Shown in pieces: positions 24,393-32,940 of a stretch of DNA of 47,855 nucleotides. Origin of the DNA: Chloroflexota bacterium (lineage in GTDB: Bacteria > Chloroflexota > Limnocylindria > P2-11E); contig VBDV01000116.1 of the NCBI GenBank assembly GCA_005882765.1, positions 1 through 47,855 of the forward strand, given 5' to 3'. The notes beneath the pieces were generated by a model that saw only the letters and a program-made list of their open reading frames with translations, was not told the DNA's origin and did not search any database. Each line of letters opens with the position of its first letter. Within the stretch, counting starts at the first letter, position 1. A program made the translations under genes and the position numbers.

Positions 24393-25547
24393 CTAGGCAA
24401 GCTCGACGAGCGCGTCGAGTGCCTCTTCATACGTCCGGTCGCTTCCGAGGATCGAGAGCTCCTCACCGATGAGCTCGACGATGGCCGGCGACGGAAGCGG
24501 CATCGTGCGTTCCCACCGGCGCTCTCTGTTCAAGACCACGGTGGCGGTCTGATGCCGCGGACTGGGCTGGCGCTTCACGACGAATTCGGCCTGCTCGCGC
24601 GCGGCGGTCGCCTGCACACGGATCCCCGAGATGTCGCCTTCGTCGAGACCGCGTTCGAAACGTGGTCGCACCCGCACCATGATCCGCGCGCCGTCGCGGC
24701 GCGCGATCGCGAATAAGAGTCCGCCGGCCTCTGACGGGGCGAGCGTCTCGAGCGGGCGCCAGCCGAGACGCGATGCGAGCCATCCCACGAAGAGCAACGC
24801 CTGCGAAGGATGTATGTCACGACCGTCCGCGTCCACGGCGAAACCGACACGGAGTCCGGTGATGCCGTCCAAGAAGGCCCGCCAGGCGGGAACGTCGAAG
24901 AATGATGTCGCGATCTGGCGCCACGGTGTGAGCCGCGTCCAATTGAGGTCGGTGAGACCGAATCGTCCGCGTGCGTCCTCGGAGATGCGAGCGATGATCG
25001 GCAACGTGAGCTCGGGCCGCGCGAAGTCCGCGGAGTCAACGATGAGCCGGTCGGTCAGACGCAGCAGGTCCGCGAACGAACGCGATCCGAGCGGCGGGGT
25101 CCCCGTCCACCAGAGGAAGACGGGAAGGTCTGGGACGAGTAGCGGGATCACGGCGGATGCGAGTCGATCGTCCACATCGCCGCTCGCGCGGACGAGGATC
25201 TGCTCGTAACAGACCTGGCGTGCGCCATCGGGGATCGGGAGCTGGCAGTGCATCTCGATCCGCTTCTCCGCGGCCTCGCGCCCGCGGCGATCGGCGAGCA
25301 CGACGATCGCGCGAGAGGGATGCCGAAGGGCGAGGTCGGCGATGCTTCGCGCCGCGCGCCGCGCATGCTCTTCCCGGTCCGCGTACACGATGAGGTTGAG
25401 CACCGATGCGCGTGCGATCGGCCGGACCAGCTCGCGCGCGTGCGCGCTCTGGACACGCCGCAGCCGCGCGAGTTCGCGCTCGAGCGCGGCGACGCCCTCC
25501 GCGCGCGCACCCCAGAACGACGTGTCGATGACTACGCCTTCCGCCAT
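24393..25547 (-). CDS. opcA: Glucose-6-phosphate dehydrogenase assembly protein OpcA
   Basis: A 384-residue protein from ATG 25547. Seen: SFWGARAEGVAALERELARL, SVLNLIVYADREEHARRAARS, HPSRAIVVLADR, LPDLPVFLWWTGTPPLGSRSFADLLRLTDRLIVDSADF and DLNWTRLTPWRQIATSFFD, all typical of OpcA. Known: required in cyanobacteria and actinobacteria for assembly or activity of G6PDH, usually directly downstream of zwf. Here the start overlaps the zwf stop by 16 nt, confirming coupling. The distribution of OpcA supports the taxonomic guess. Confidence 0.93.
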   Translation of the reverse strand: MAEGVVIDTSFWGARAEGVAALERELARLRRVQSAHARELVRPIARASVLNLIVYADREEHARRAARSIADLALRHPSRAIVVLADRRGREAAEKRIEMHCQLPIPDGARQVCYEQILVRASGDVDDRLASAVIPLLVPDLPVFLWWTGTPPLGSRSFADLLRLTDRLIVDSADFARPELTLPIIARISEDARGRFGLTDLNWTRLTPWRQIATSFFDVPAWRAFLDGITGLRVGFAVDADGRDIHPSQALLFVGWLASRLGWRPLETLAPSEAGGLLFAIARRDGARIMVRVRPRFERGLDEGDISGIRVQATAAREQAEFVVKRQPSPRHQTATVVLNRERRWERTMPLPSPAIVELIGEELSILGSDRTYEEALDALVELA

Positions 25548-27055
25548 TTCCGTCCATCCCGCTCGATGAGCGCGTCCGCTTCGGTCGGCCCCCACGTTCC
25601 AGCCTCGTAGAGCGCGAGGCCCTGGGGTGATTGGGCCCAGCCACTGATGATCGGGTCGACGAAGGTCCACTGCTGATCGACCTCGTCATGGCGCGTGAAG
25701 AGCGTCGCGTCGCCGCGGAGCGCATCGAGGATGAGCGTCTCGTACGCGTCCGGTGCGTCGACCATGAAGGAGGCCCCGTAGTCGAAATCCATGTTCACCG
25801 CGCGGATGCGAATGCCCTGCACCGGTACCTTCGCGCCGAACCTGAGCGAGATGCCTTCGTCGGGCTGGATGCGGAGTACGAGAGCGTTCGGTTCGAGACC
25901 GGCCAGAGCCTCGCGCGAGAAGAGCTGGTGGGGCGCGACACGGAACTGGATCGCGATCTCGGTCGAGTGTTTTGGGAGCCGCTTGCCGGTGCGGACGTAG
26001 AACGGGATCCCTTCCCAGCGCCAGTTGTCGACCCACACCTTCAGCGCGACGTACGTCTCGGTGCGCGAGTCGGGCGCCACGCCCGGCTCCTCGCGATACC
26101 CCGGCACGGGCACGCCCTCGATGAAGCCCCGCGTGTACTGGCCTCGCACCGCGTTCATCGCGAGGTCTTCGCCCGTCATCCGGCGCAGCGCGCGCAGGAC
26201 CTTCACCTTCTCGTCGCGGACGGCCTTGTCGTCGAACGCGGCCGGCGGCTCCATCGAGACAAGCGCGAGGAGCTGGAGCAGGTGGTTCTGGACGATGTCG
26301 CGCATCGCGCCGGCTTGCTCGTAGTAGCCCGCGCGCTCCTCGACGCCGATCGTCTCGGCGACCGTGATCTGGACGTGGTCGACGTACTGGCGGTTCCAGA
26401 TCGGCTCGAAGATCCCGTTCGAGAAACGCATGACGAGGATGTTCTGGACGGTCTCCTTGCCGAGGTAGTGATCGATGCGGAACACCTCGTCCTCGCGGAA
26501 GACCGTGTGCACGACCTCGTTGAGCTCGAGCGCCGACGAGCGGTCGTGGCCGAACGGCTTCTCGACCACGATGCGCGCCCATCCGGTCTCACCACGAAGG
26601 CGGTGCTCGCCGATCGCCTTGACGATCGCCTCGTACGCGGCGGGCGGAGTCGCGAGATAGAAGAGCCGGTTGGCATGAGTGCCGAGCGCGAAGTCGAGCT
26701 GGTCGAGTGTCCGCCGCAGCTCCTCGTACCCGGCATCGTCCGCGGTCGCGACAAAATGCAGATGCTCCGCGAAGCTTCGCCACACCTCCTCGTTCAGAGG
26801 CTTCGTCCGGCTGTACTGCGCGACGGCGGTGTGCAGCTCCTCGCGGTATTCCTCGTGCGTCAGCGGTTTTCGCGAGGTGCCGACGACCGAGAACGTCGCC
26901 GGGAGAAGGCGCTGGAGCGCGAGGTTGTAGAGCGCGGGGATGAGCTTGCGCTGCGCGAGATCGCCCGCCCCGCCGAAGATGACGATCGTGGAGGGCTCGG
27001 GGATCCGCGAGAGCCGAAGCCCCTCGCGCAGCGGGTTGAGGGTCGAGGTCGCCAG
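25532..27055 (-). CDS. zwf: Glucose-6-phosphate 1-dehydrogenase (apparent CTG start)
   Basis: A 507-residue enzyme, full length only if it starts at CTG 27055: MATSTLNPLREGLRLSRIP then the nucleotide site GGAGDLAQRKL at 28-38 (Ala30 where Thr is usual). The frame upstream of the CTG holds no ATG, GTG or TTG before a TAA six codons back. The first conventional start (GTG 26785) would delete the nucleotide-binding fold. AAGGA lies 9 nt before the CTG. Other landmarks: EKPFGHD and the active-site RIDHYLGKETVQN near 190-202. It oxidises glucose-6-phosphate in the oxidative pentose-phosphate branch. It lies 5 nt after gnd and overlaps opcA. Confidence 0.95.
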   Translation of the reverse strand: MATSTLNPLREGLRLSRIPEPSTIVIFGGAGDLAQRKLIPALYNLALQRLLPATFSVVGTSRKPLTHEEYREELHTAVAQYSRTKPLNEEVWRSFAEHLHFVATADDAGYEELRRTLDQLDFALGTHANRLFYLATPPAAYEAIVKAIGEHRLRGETGWARIVVEKPFGHDRSSALELNEVVHTVFREDEVFRIDHYLGKETVQNILVMRFSNGIFEPIWNRQYVDHVQITVAETIGVEERAGYYEQAGAMRDIVQNHLLQLLALVSMEPPAAFDDKAVRDEKVKVLRALRRMTGEDLAMNAVRGQYTRGFIEGVPVPGYREEPGVAPDSRTETYVALKVWVDNWRWEGIPFYVRTGKRLPKHSTEIAIQFRVAPHQLFSREALAGLEPNALVLRIQPDEGISLRFGAKVPVQGIRIRAVNMDFDYGASFMVDAPDAYETLILDALRGDATLFTRHDEVDQQWTFVDPIISGWAQSPQGLALYEAGTWGPTEADALIERDGRKWRKA

Positions 27056-27060
27056 CTTCC

Positions 27061-27960
27061 CTATTCCTTCTTAACGGCGTGACCGCCGAACTGATTGCGG
27101 AGCGCGGCCGCGACCTTCATCGCGTAGCTGTCCTCCTGGCGCGACACGAAGCGGGCGAAGAGCGAATGGGCGATGGCCGTCATCGGCACGCCGTGCGTAA
27201 CGGCCTCGAGGATCGTCCAGCGGCCCTCGCCTGAATCCTCGACCCAGCCTTTGATGTTCTTTAGGTCGCTGCCCTCCTGCTCGAAGGCGCGCTCGGCAAG
27301 CTCGAGCAACCAGGACCGCACGACGCTGCCTTGAAGCCACACGGTGGAGACCATTCGCAGGTCGAGCTCGAACTCGCTGGCGTGGAGGAGCTCGAAGCCT
27401 TCGCCGTACGCCTGCATCATTCCGTACTCGATCCCGTTGTGGACCATCTTCACGAAGTGGCCGGCGCCGTTCTTTCCGAAGTGCGCCCACCCGTTCGGAG
27501 GCGCGAGCGTGTCGAGCGCGGGTTTCGCGATCGCGACCGCGTCGGCGGGACCTCCCACCATCATGCAATAGCCGTTCTCGAGCCCCCAGATCCCGCCCGA
27601 GACGCCGACGTCGAGGAACCGGAATCCCATGCCTGAGTATTTCGCCGCTCGTCGCATCGAGTCGCGGAAGTAGCTGTTGCCTCCGTCGACGAGCACGTCG
27701 CCCGGCGAGGCGAAGCGGGCGAACTCATCGAGGGTGTGGTCGGTGACCTCTCCGGCCGGGACCATGGCCCAGAGGATCCGAGGTGGCTTCATCTTCTTGA
27801 TCATTTCTTCGACCGAGCTCGAGGGGACCGCTCCGTGCTTGGCCGCCTCCTGCACCGGCTCGGGGCTGCGGTTCCCCGCGATCACGCGATGCCCGCCCCG
27901 CGCGAGTCGGGTCACCATGTTTCCGCCCATGCGCCCGAGGCCATAGAGCCCTATTTCCAC
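27061..27960 (-). CDS. gnd: 6-phosphogluconate dehydrogenase (decarboxylating), short form
   Basis: A 299-residue protein from GTG 27960 (AAGAAGG 7 nt upstream). Seen: GLYGLGRMGGNMVTRLARGGHRVIAGNRSPE (Rossmann loop), LVDGGNSYFRDS, DVGVSGGIWGLENGYCMMVGG and the catalytic GHFVKMVHNGIEYGMMQAYGEG. The roughly 300-residue length is that of the short Gnd (GndA/YqeC-type), often NAD-linked, not the 470-residue form. It makes ribulose-5-phosphate. A longer upstream extension in the same frame is antisense to transketolase and was rejected. It leads a gnd-zwf-opcA operon. Confidence 0.93.
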   Translation of the reverse strand: MEIGLYGLGRMGGNMVTRLARGGHRVIAGNRSPEPVQEAAKHGAVPSSSVEEMIKKMKPPRILWAMVPAGEVTDHTLDEFARFASPGDVLVDGGNSYFRDSMRRAAKYSGMGFRFLDVGVSGGIWGLENGYCMMVGGPADAVAIAKPALDTLAPPNGWAHFGKNGAGHFVKMVHNGIEYGMMQAYGEGFELLHASEFELDLRMVSTVWLQGSVVRSWLLELAERAFEQEGSDLKNIKGWVEDSGEGRWTILEAVTHGVPMTAIAHSLFARFVSRQEDSYAMKVAAALRNQFGGHAVKKE

Positions 27961-27975
27961 GCGCTTGCCTTCTTT

Positions 27976-27991
27976 TCGGCCTGACGGCCGA
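27976..27991. repeat. Inverted repeat in the gnd/tkt divergent spacer
   Basis: TCGGCC and GGCCGA flank TGAC. In the gnd leader the hairpin ends just before the AAGAAGG ribosome site. It could be a leader hairpin or operator shared by the divergent pentose-phosphate genes; function unproven. Confidence 0.35.
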
Positions 27992-28038
27992 GGTTTTGGT
28001 CCGTGTTCGCGGTTCGCTTTGCCGTCTGCATTGTGCGA

Positions 28039-28044
28039 TAGGGT
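28039..28044 (+). promoter_or_regulatory. Candidate -10 box (TAGGGT) of transketolase
   Basis: TANNNT ending 6 nt before GTG 28051. AGGAGG at 28046-28051 overlaps that GTG and cannot serve it, so leaderless initiation, or an unusual ACG start at 28057 using that site, are the options. Confidence 0.35.
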
Positions 28045-28050
28045 TAGGAG

Positions 28051-29913
28051 GTGGCTACGGCAGCCCAAACCGACACAAAGATTGAGCTGTACCGCGACCT
28101 CGCTCGGCAGCTCCGGGTTGACAGCATTCGGTGCTCCACTGCCGCAGGTTCGGGACACCCAACGTCGTCTCTCTCCGCAGCGGACCTCATCGCTGTCTTG
28201 CTTGCCGGGCACTTGCGATACGACTTCGGGCAGCCCGATAACCCGGCGAACGACCACTTGATCTTCTCTAAGGGCCACGCCTCGCCGCTCATCTACGCGA
28301 TGTTCAAGGCCGCCGGTGCGATCAGCGATGACGAGCTCATGACGTTCCGCAAATTCGGCAGCCGTCTGGAGGGCCATCCCACGCCGATCCTTCCCTGGGT
28401 CGACGTCGCGACCGGATCCCTCGGGCAGGGGCTACCGATCGGCGTGGGAATCGCGCTCGCCGGCAAGCGCGTGCTCGATGCGCCGTACCACGTGTGGATC
28501 CTCGTCGGTGACAGCGAGAGCGCGGAGGGCTCGATCTGGGAGGCCTTCGACCACGCCGGCCACGAGGGGCTCGCCAATCTCACCGCGATCCTTGACGTGA
28601 ACCGCCTGGGTCAGCGCGGGCCCACCGAGCTCGAGTGGGATATGGGTGCGTACGCCGCGCGCGTGCGCGCCTTCGGCGTCGATCCGATCGTCATCGACGG
28701 GCACGATCCGGCCGAGATCGACGACGCGTACGGCCGCGCGCGCGGAGCCGGCCGACCGACCGCGATCCTTGCCCGGACCGTGAAGGGCAAGGGTGTGTCG
28801 TTCATCGAGAACAAAGAAGGCTGGCACGGCAAGGCGCTCGACCCCGAGCAGGCGAAGCAGGCGATCGCGGAGCTGGGTGGCGAGACCCGCTCTCGCACGT
28901 TCGCCGTCGCGAAGCCCGAGCGCTGGGACCGACCGTCGATGCAGCGGTCGGGGTCGCTCGCACTCAAGACGTACACCGAACCCATCGCGACGCGGAAGGC
29001 CTACGGCGAAGCGCTCGCGGCGCTCGGAGCCGCGCGCAAAGACGTCGTCGTGCTCGACGCGGAAGTGTCCAACTCGACGCACGCCGAGGATTTCAAGAAA
29101 ACCGCGCCCGACCGATTCTTCGAGATGTACATCGCCGAGCAGCAGATGGTCGCCGCGGCGGTCGGCATGCAGGTCGTCGATCTTGTGCCCTTCGCATCGA
29201 CCTTCGCGGCCTTCTTCACCCGCGCATACGACTTCATCCGCATGGCGGCGATCTCGCGGGCGCAGCTCCGGCTCGTCGGTTCCCACGCCGGCGTGTCGAT
29301 CGGCGAGGACGGCCCATCGCAGATGGGCCTCGAGGACCTCGCGATGATGCGCGCGGTCTTCGGCAGCACAGTGCTCTACCCCTCGGACGGGAATCAGACC
29401 GCGAAGCTCGTGGCGCAGATGGCCGATCGGGAGGGGATCACCTACCTACGGACCACGAGAGAGAAGACCGCGATCATCTACGACAAGGGGGAGAGCTTCC
29501 CCATCGGCGGCAGCAAAGTCGTTCGCGGCGGCTCGAACAAAGACCGCGCGACGATCGTCGCGGCCGGCATCACGCTGCACGAAGCGCTGAAGGCGGTCGA
29601 CGTTCTGGCCCACGAGGACATCCCGGTGCGCGTCATCGACCTCTACACGGTGAAGCCGATCGACGCGGAGACGCTCGCCGATGCGGCACGGGCGACGGGT
29701 GGCCGCATCGTGGTGGTCGAGGATCACTGGGTCGAGGGTGGGATCGGCGACGCGGTCCTCGCGGCGCTCGCCGAGAAGGGATTCCGTGACCTCCACTACC
29801 GGCACCTCGCCGTCCACAAGATGCCCGGCTCGGGCAAACCGGCCGAGATGCTGGACGACGCTGGCATCAGTACGGTGCACATCGTCCGCGCGGTCAAAGC
29901 GCTCCTCGGGTAG
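28051..29913 (+). CDS. tkt: Transketolase
   Basis: A 620-residue single-chain enzyme, nearer the short animal-type length than the roughly 660-residue E. coli form. Seen: CSTAAGSGHPTSSLSAADLIAVLL, GSLGQGLPIGVGIAL, the ThDP motif VGDSESAEGSIWEAFDHAG...DVNRLGQ (GDSE for the usual GDGE), the active-site Glu region FEMYIAEQQMVAAAVGMQ, and GVSIGEDGPSQMGLEDLAMMR. It exchanges two-carbon units in the non-oxidative pentose-phosphate pathway. Divergent from gnd-zwf-opcA across 90 bp, suggesting joint control. GTG 28051 is the first start but has no spaced ribosome site. Confidence 0.95.
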   Translation: MATAAQTDTKIELYRDLARQLRVDSIRCSTAAGSGHPTSSLSAADLIAVLLAGHLRYDFGQPDNPANDHLIFSKGHASPLIYAMFKAAGAISDDELMTFRKFGSRLEGHPTPILPWVDVATGSLGQGLPIGVGIALAGKRVLDAPYHVWILVGDSESAEGSIWEAFDHAGHEGLANLTAILDVNRLGQRGPTELEWDMGAYAARVRAFGVDPIVIDGHDPAEIDDAYGRARGAGRPTAILARTVKGKGVSFIENKEGWHGKALDPEQAKQAIAELGGETRSRTFAVAKPERWDRPSMQRSGSLALKTYTEPIATRKAYGEALAALGAARKDVVVLDAEVSNSTHAEDFKKTAPDRFFEMYIAEQQMVAAAVGMQVVDLVPFASTFAAFFTRAYDFIRMAAISRAQLRLVGSHAGVSIGEDGPSQMGLEDLAMMRAVFGSTVLYPSDGNQTAKLVAQMADREGITYLRTTREKTAIIYDKGESFPIGGSKVVRGGSNKDRATIVAAGITLHEALKAVDVLAHEDIPVRVIDLYTVKPIDAETLADAARATGGRIVVVEDHWVEGGIGDAVLAALAEKGFRDLHYRHLAVHKMPGSGKPAEMLDDAGISTVHIVRAVKALLG

Positions 29914-29916
29914 TAC

Positions 29917-31347
29917 GTGAAGCGCTTCTCAGCTGGGCTCGCGGGTCTTCTCATCGGCGTGGCTGGCTCGCTCCTTCAAATCGGATCGGCGATACCGGTT
30001 GCGCCGCCGAAGGCTCGACCGGTCGCGTCCGAATCTCCCGTGACCGTGGTGGCAAGGACTTGCGATCAGGCGATTCCCGTCGCGCTTCCAAACGTCGGGT
30101 TGGAGACCATTTCGTTCAATCGGTCGCCCGACGGAACGGCCTTCGTGCTCGGCGCACGCGTCTATCACCGCATGGCGCCGTACGTACCGGACGAGCAGCG
30201 AGTGCTCATGCTTTCGCTGTCGAGCCTCGGAGCCACCGACCTGGCGGCAGGGACGGATCCGCGGTTTTCCGGCAGCGGTTCGCGCATCGCCTTCCGCGCG
30301 CCGCGCCCGCAGAGCGACGCCCGGACAACGGAGCTCGTCGTGTTCGACGCTGCGACGAAGCGCGAGATCGCACGTATCGCCGATGTGGGCCCGACGCCGT
30401 TCGCGTGGCGCGGCGAGGAGCTGCTCTTCTGGCGCGGAAACGAGCTCCGCGTATGGGCCGCCGGGCGCGAATCGCACGTCATCGACGCCCCGCGCACGCT
30501 GGCCGGGGTCTACGTCGACGTTCGTTACAGCGGCGATGGCGAACGTGCGGTCGTCACGCTCTACGAGCAGCGGCCGGGTCGCGAATCTGCTCCGACGGAG
30601 ACGTACCTCATCGACACGTTGGCCGCCACGTCTCGGGTCCTGATCGGCGCCTGGTGGACCGAGCCGTCGCCTAGCGGGCACGCGGTCTTCGCTTCGTACC
30701 TCGACCACCGAGAGCTCCAGCTGGAGGACGGTCGCGTCATGTCAGCGCCGATCCCGTTCACGGGGGGCGTCCTCGTCTGGACGTCGGATGGACGCCGACC
30801 ACTTCTATCCCCGAACGAGCTGATCAACTTCGACTCGACCGCCGAGCTCGAGACTCTGGATGGTCAGCTCGCCGGGTTGGCGGTCCCGACGCTCCGCGTG
30901 AACCCGCAGTTCATTGCGGGTGGCGACCTCTTCGCCGGCGTCCGCTTGGGCGGCCGTGGCCCCTCGAAGCTCGAGCTCTTCCGTTGCCGCATCGACCCCC
31001 GTGCGGCGACGCCGACGGTGACCCTCTACTACGGCGAATCCAGCTTCGAGCCCTGGGCGGCGAAGCGCGACGGTACGGCACCCGCGGACTGGGAGCAGCT
31101 CGCGGAGCGAGATCTCGAGGTCATCGGACTCCATCCGTTCGAGATCGGGCGGACGCCGAACCTCGATCCGCAGATCGCCTGCGATCGGCCGGCTTGTCCG
31201 ACCGGCTTCGTACTCCGCGTCGTCATTCCGTATGCCGAGCGGGATCGGGCCTACGCCCGCTGCTTCCGAGAGCCCTACGCCGGGACGCTGACGCTCGGGG
31301 CGGCGATCGCCGGTTTTCACTGCGCCCCGCTGTACCCGGCGGGTTGA
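29917..31347 (+). CDS. Exported hypothetical protein with TolB/propeller-like repeats
   Basis: A 476-residue protein. The N-terminus MKRFSAGLAGLLIGVAGSLL is a signal peptide or anchor. The body has WD/TolB-style repeats of strand-turn pattern (FNRSPDGTAFVLGARVYH, FSGSGSRIAFRAPRP, VRYSGDGERAVVTLY, PSPSGHAVFASYLDHRELQL), consistent with a beta-propeller. The C-terminal 80 residues contain four cysteines (CDRPACPTG, ARCFREP, FHCAPLY) and may be disulfide-linked outside the cell. Function not recognised. GTG 29917 is 3 nt after the tkt stop. Confidence 0.7.
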   Translation: MKRFSAGLAGLLIGVAGSLLQIGSAIPVAPPKARPVASESPVTVVARTCDQAIPVALPNVGLETISFNRSPDGTAFVLGARVYHRMAPYVPDEQRVLMLSLSSLGATDLAAGTDPRFSGSGSRIAFRAPRPQSDARTTELVVFDAATKREIARIADVGPTPFAWRGEELLFWRGNELRVWAAGRESHVIDAPRTLAGVYVDVRYSGDGERAVVTLYEQRPGRESAPTETYLIDTLAATSRVLIGAWWTEPSPSGHAVFASYLDHRELQLEDGRVMSAPIPFTGGVLVWTSDGRRPLLSPNELINFDSTAELETLDGQLAGLAVPTLRVNPQFIAGGDLFAGVRLGGRGPSKLELFRCRIDPRAATPTVTLYYGESSFEPWAAKRDGTAPADWEQLAERDLEVIGLHPFEIGRTPNLDPQIACDRPACPTGFVLRVVIPYAERDRAYARCFREPYAGTLTLGAAIAGFHCAPLYPAG

Positions 31348-31426
31348 TCTTCATGTAGAGCAGCGCACTCCAGCAAGCTCGCCGATGCGATCGTTCTGGT
31401 AGCCTCCCATCGTCAGGGGAGGGTTC

Positions 31427-31987
31427 GTGGAGATCATCGTCGTCATCGTCATCATCGGGGCGCTCGCCCTTTTCTTTATCGCCACATACAACCGCCTCAT
31501 CACGCTGCGCCAGCGCGTGAAGGAGGCCTGGGCGGACATCGACGTTCAGCTCAAGCGGCGGCACGACCTCATCCCCAACCTCGTCGAGACCGTCAAGGGT
31601 TACGCGACGCATGAGTCGACCGTCTTTCAAAAGGTGACCGAAGCCCGCGCCGCCGCGGTCGCGGCGGGCTCGTCGGCGTCTCCGGAGCAGCGGGCCCAGG
31701 CCGAGAACATGCTCACCAGTGCCCTGCGCTCGGTCTTCGCGGTCGCCGAGAACTATCCTCAGCTCCAAGCGGTGCAGGAGTTCAAGGACCTCTCGGAGAA
31801 CTTGACCGCGACCGAGGACAAGATCTCGTTCGCCCGCCGCTTCTACAACGGCAACGTCCGCGACTACAACACGTCGCTCCAGACCTTTCCGACGAACGTC
31901 TTCGCCGGCATGTTCGGGTTCAAGGCCGAGCAGTATTTCGAGCTGGCCGACGCGACCGAGCGCGCGGTGCCGCAGGTGAAGTTCTAG
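31427..31987 (+). CDS. lemA: LemA family protein
   Basis: A 186-residue protein. N-terminal membrane helix (IIVVIVIIGALALFFIATYN) followed by the LemA signature RLITLRQRVKEAWADIDVQLKRRHDLIPNLVETVKGYATHE, and further EDKISFARRFYNGNVRDYNTSLQTFPTN. It is a helical bundle on the outer face of the membrane, function poorly known, often paired with HtpX-type proteases as here. It starts at GTG 31427 with GGGGAGG. Confidence 0.95.
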   Translation: MEIIVVIVIIGALALFFIATYNRLITLRQRVKEAWADIDVQLKRRHDLIPNLVETVKGYATHESTVFQKVTEARAAAVAAGSSASPEQRAQAENMLTSALRSVFAVAENYPQLQAVQEFKDLSENLTATEDKISFARRFYNGNVRDYNTSLQTFPTNVFAGMFGFKAEQYFELADATERAVPQVKF

Positions 31988-32010
31988 CGAGGCCCTAGCC
32001 TTTCAGTAGC

Positions 32011-32940
32011 GTGACGACCGACTCCACACCCGCGCGACTCTCCATCTACGACGCGGCCGCCGCGAATCGCTGGCGCACGCTCCTTCTGATCGCGCTCTTC
32101 ACCGCCCTTATCGCTGTGCTCGCGTATTTCGTCGGCGAGTATTTCGCGCCCGGCGGGGGCGTCGCCGCTTTGCCATTCGCCTTCGCGATCTCGACCGGCA
32201 GCGCACTGGTCTCGTACTTCGCCGGCGACAAGCTCATCCTCGCGCAGAGCCAAGCGCGCGAGCTCGGGCCGAGCGAGGAGCCGCAGCTTCGCAACATCGT
32301 GGAGGCGCTCGCGCTCGGGCTCGGCGTCCCATCGCCGAAGATCTACGTCATCGAGGATTCCGCGCCGAACGCGTTCGCGACCGGACGCGATCCGCAGCAT
32401 GCATCGATCGCGGTGACGCGCGGCCTCCTCGACAAGCTGGACCGCACCGAGCTCGAAGGCGTGATCGCGCACGAGCTCTCGCACGTGGGGAACCGCGACA
32501 TCCGAGTCATGGTGCTCGTGACCGTTCTCGTCGGCACGGTCGCCCTTCTCGCCGACTGGATGTGGCGCTCGTTCTTCTGGACGCAGGGCGGTCGTCGTGA
32601 CCGCGACCGCGGGGGTGCCGGCGCGATCATCGCCGTCATCGCGATAGCCCTCGCGGTGCTGACGCCGATCATTGCGGGGTTGATCCAGCTCGCGGTGTCG
32701 CGTCAGCGCGAGTACCTCGCAGACGCCTCGGGCGCCTTACTCACGCGTTACCCGCCGGGTCTCGCGTCCGCGCTCCGCAAGATCGCGGCAAACAAGGAGC
32801 CCCTGGAGGTTGCCAATAAGGCGACCGCGTCCCTCTATATCGCCAACCCGTTAAAGGACGCTCCGGCGTTCTTTGACCACCTCTTCGACACCCACCCGCC
32901 GATCGAGGAGCGCATAAAGAGACTCGAGGCCATGGACTGA
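32011..32940 (+). CDS. htpX: M48 family zinc metalloprotease HtpX
   Basis: A 309-residue protein. Two membrane helices at the start (LLLIALFTALIAVLAYFVGEY and a second near 50-70), zinc motif H154-E155-L-S-H158 (GVIAHELSHVGNRD), more hydrophobic segments around 170-230, and the third-ligand region RQREYLADASGALLTRYPPGLASALRKI. The C-terminal HPPIEERIKRLEAM is family-typical. It degrades misfolded membrane proteins. It follows lemA by 23 nt. The GTG start 32011 has no clear ribosome site. Confidence 0.95.
   Translation: MTTDSTPARLSIYDAAAANRWRTLLLIALFTALIAVLAYFVGEYFAPGGGVAALPFAFAISTGSALVSYFAGDKLILAQSQARELGPSEEPQLRNIVEALALGLGVPSPKIYVIEDSAPNAFATGRDPQHASIAVTRGLLDKLDRTELEGVIAHELSHVGNRDIRVMVLVTVLVGTVALLADWMWRSFFWTQGGRRDRDRGGAGAIIAVIAIALAVLTPIIAGLIQLAVSRQREYLADASGALLTRYPPGLASALRKIAANKEPLEVANKATASLYIANPLKDAPAFFDHLFDTHPPIEERIKRLEAMD

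Noticed and set aside
27961-28378. Upstream extension of gnd into the transketolase gene
   Set aside because: The extension is antisense to the conserved transketolase N-terminus; GTG 27960 has a good ribosome site and the correct Rossmann start.
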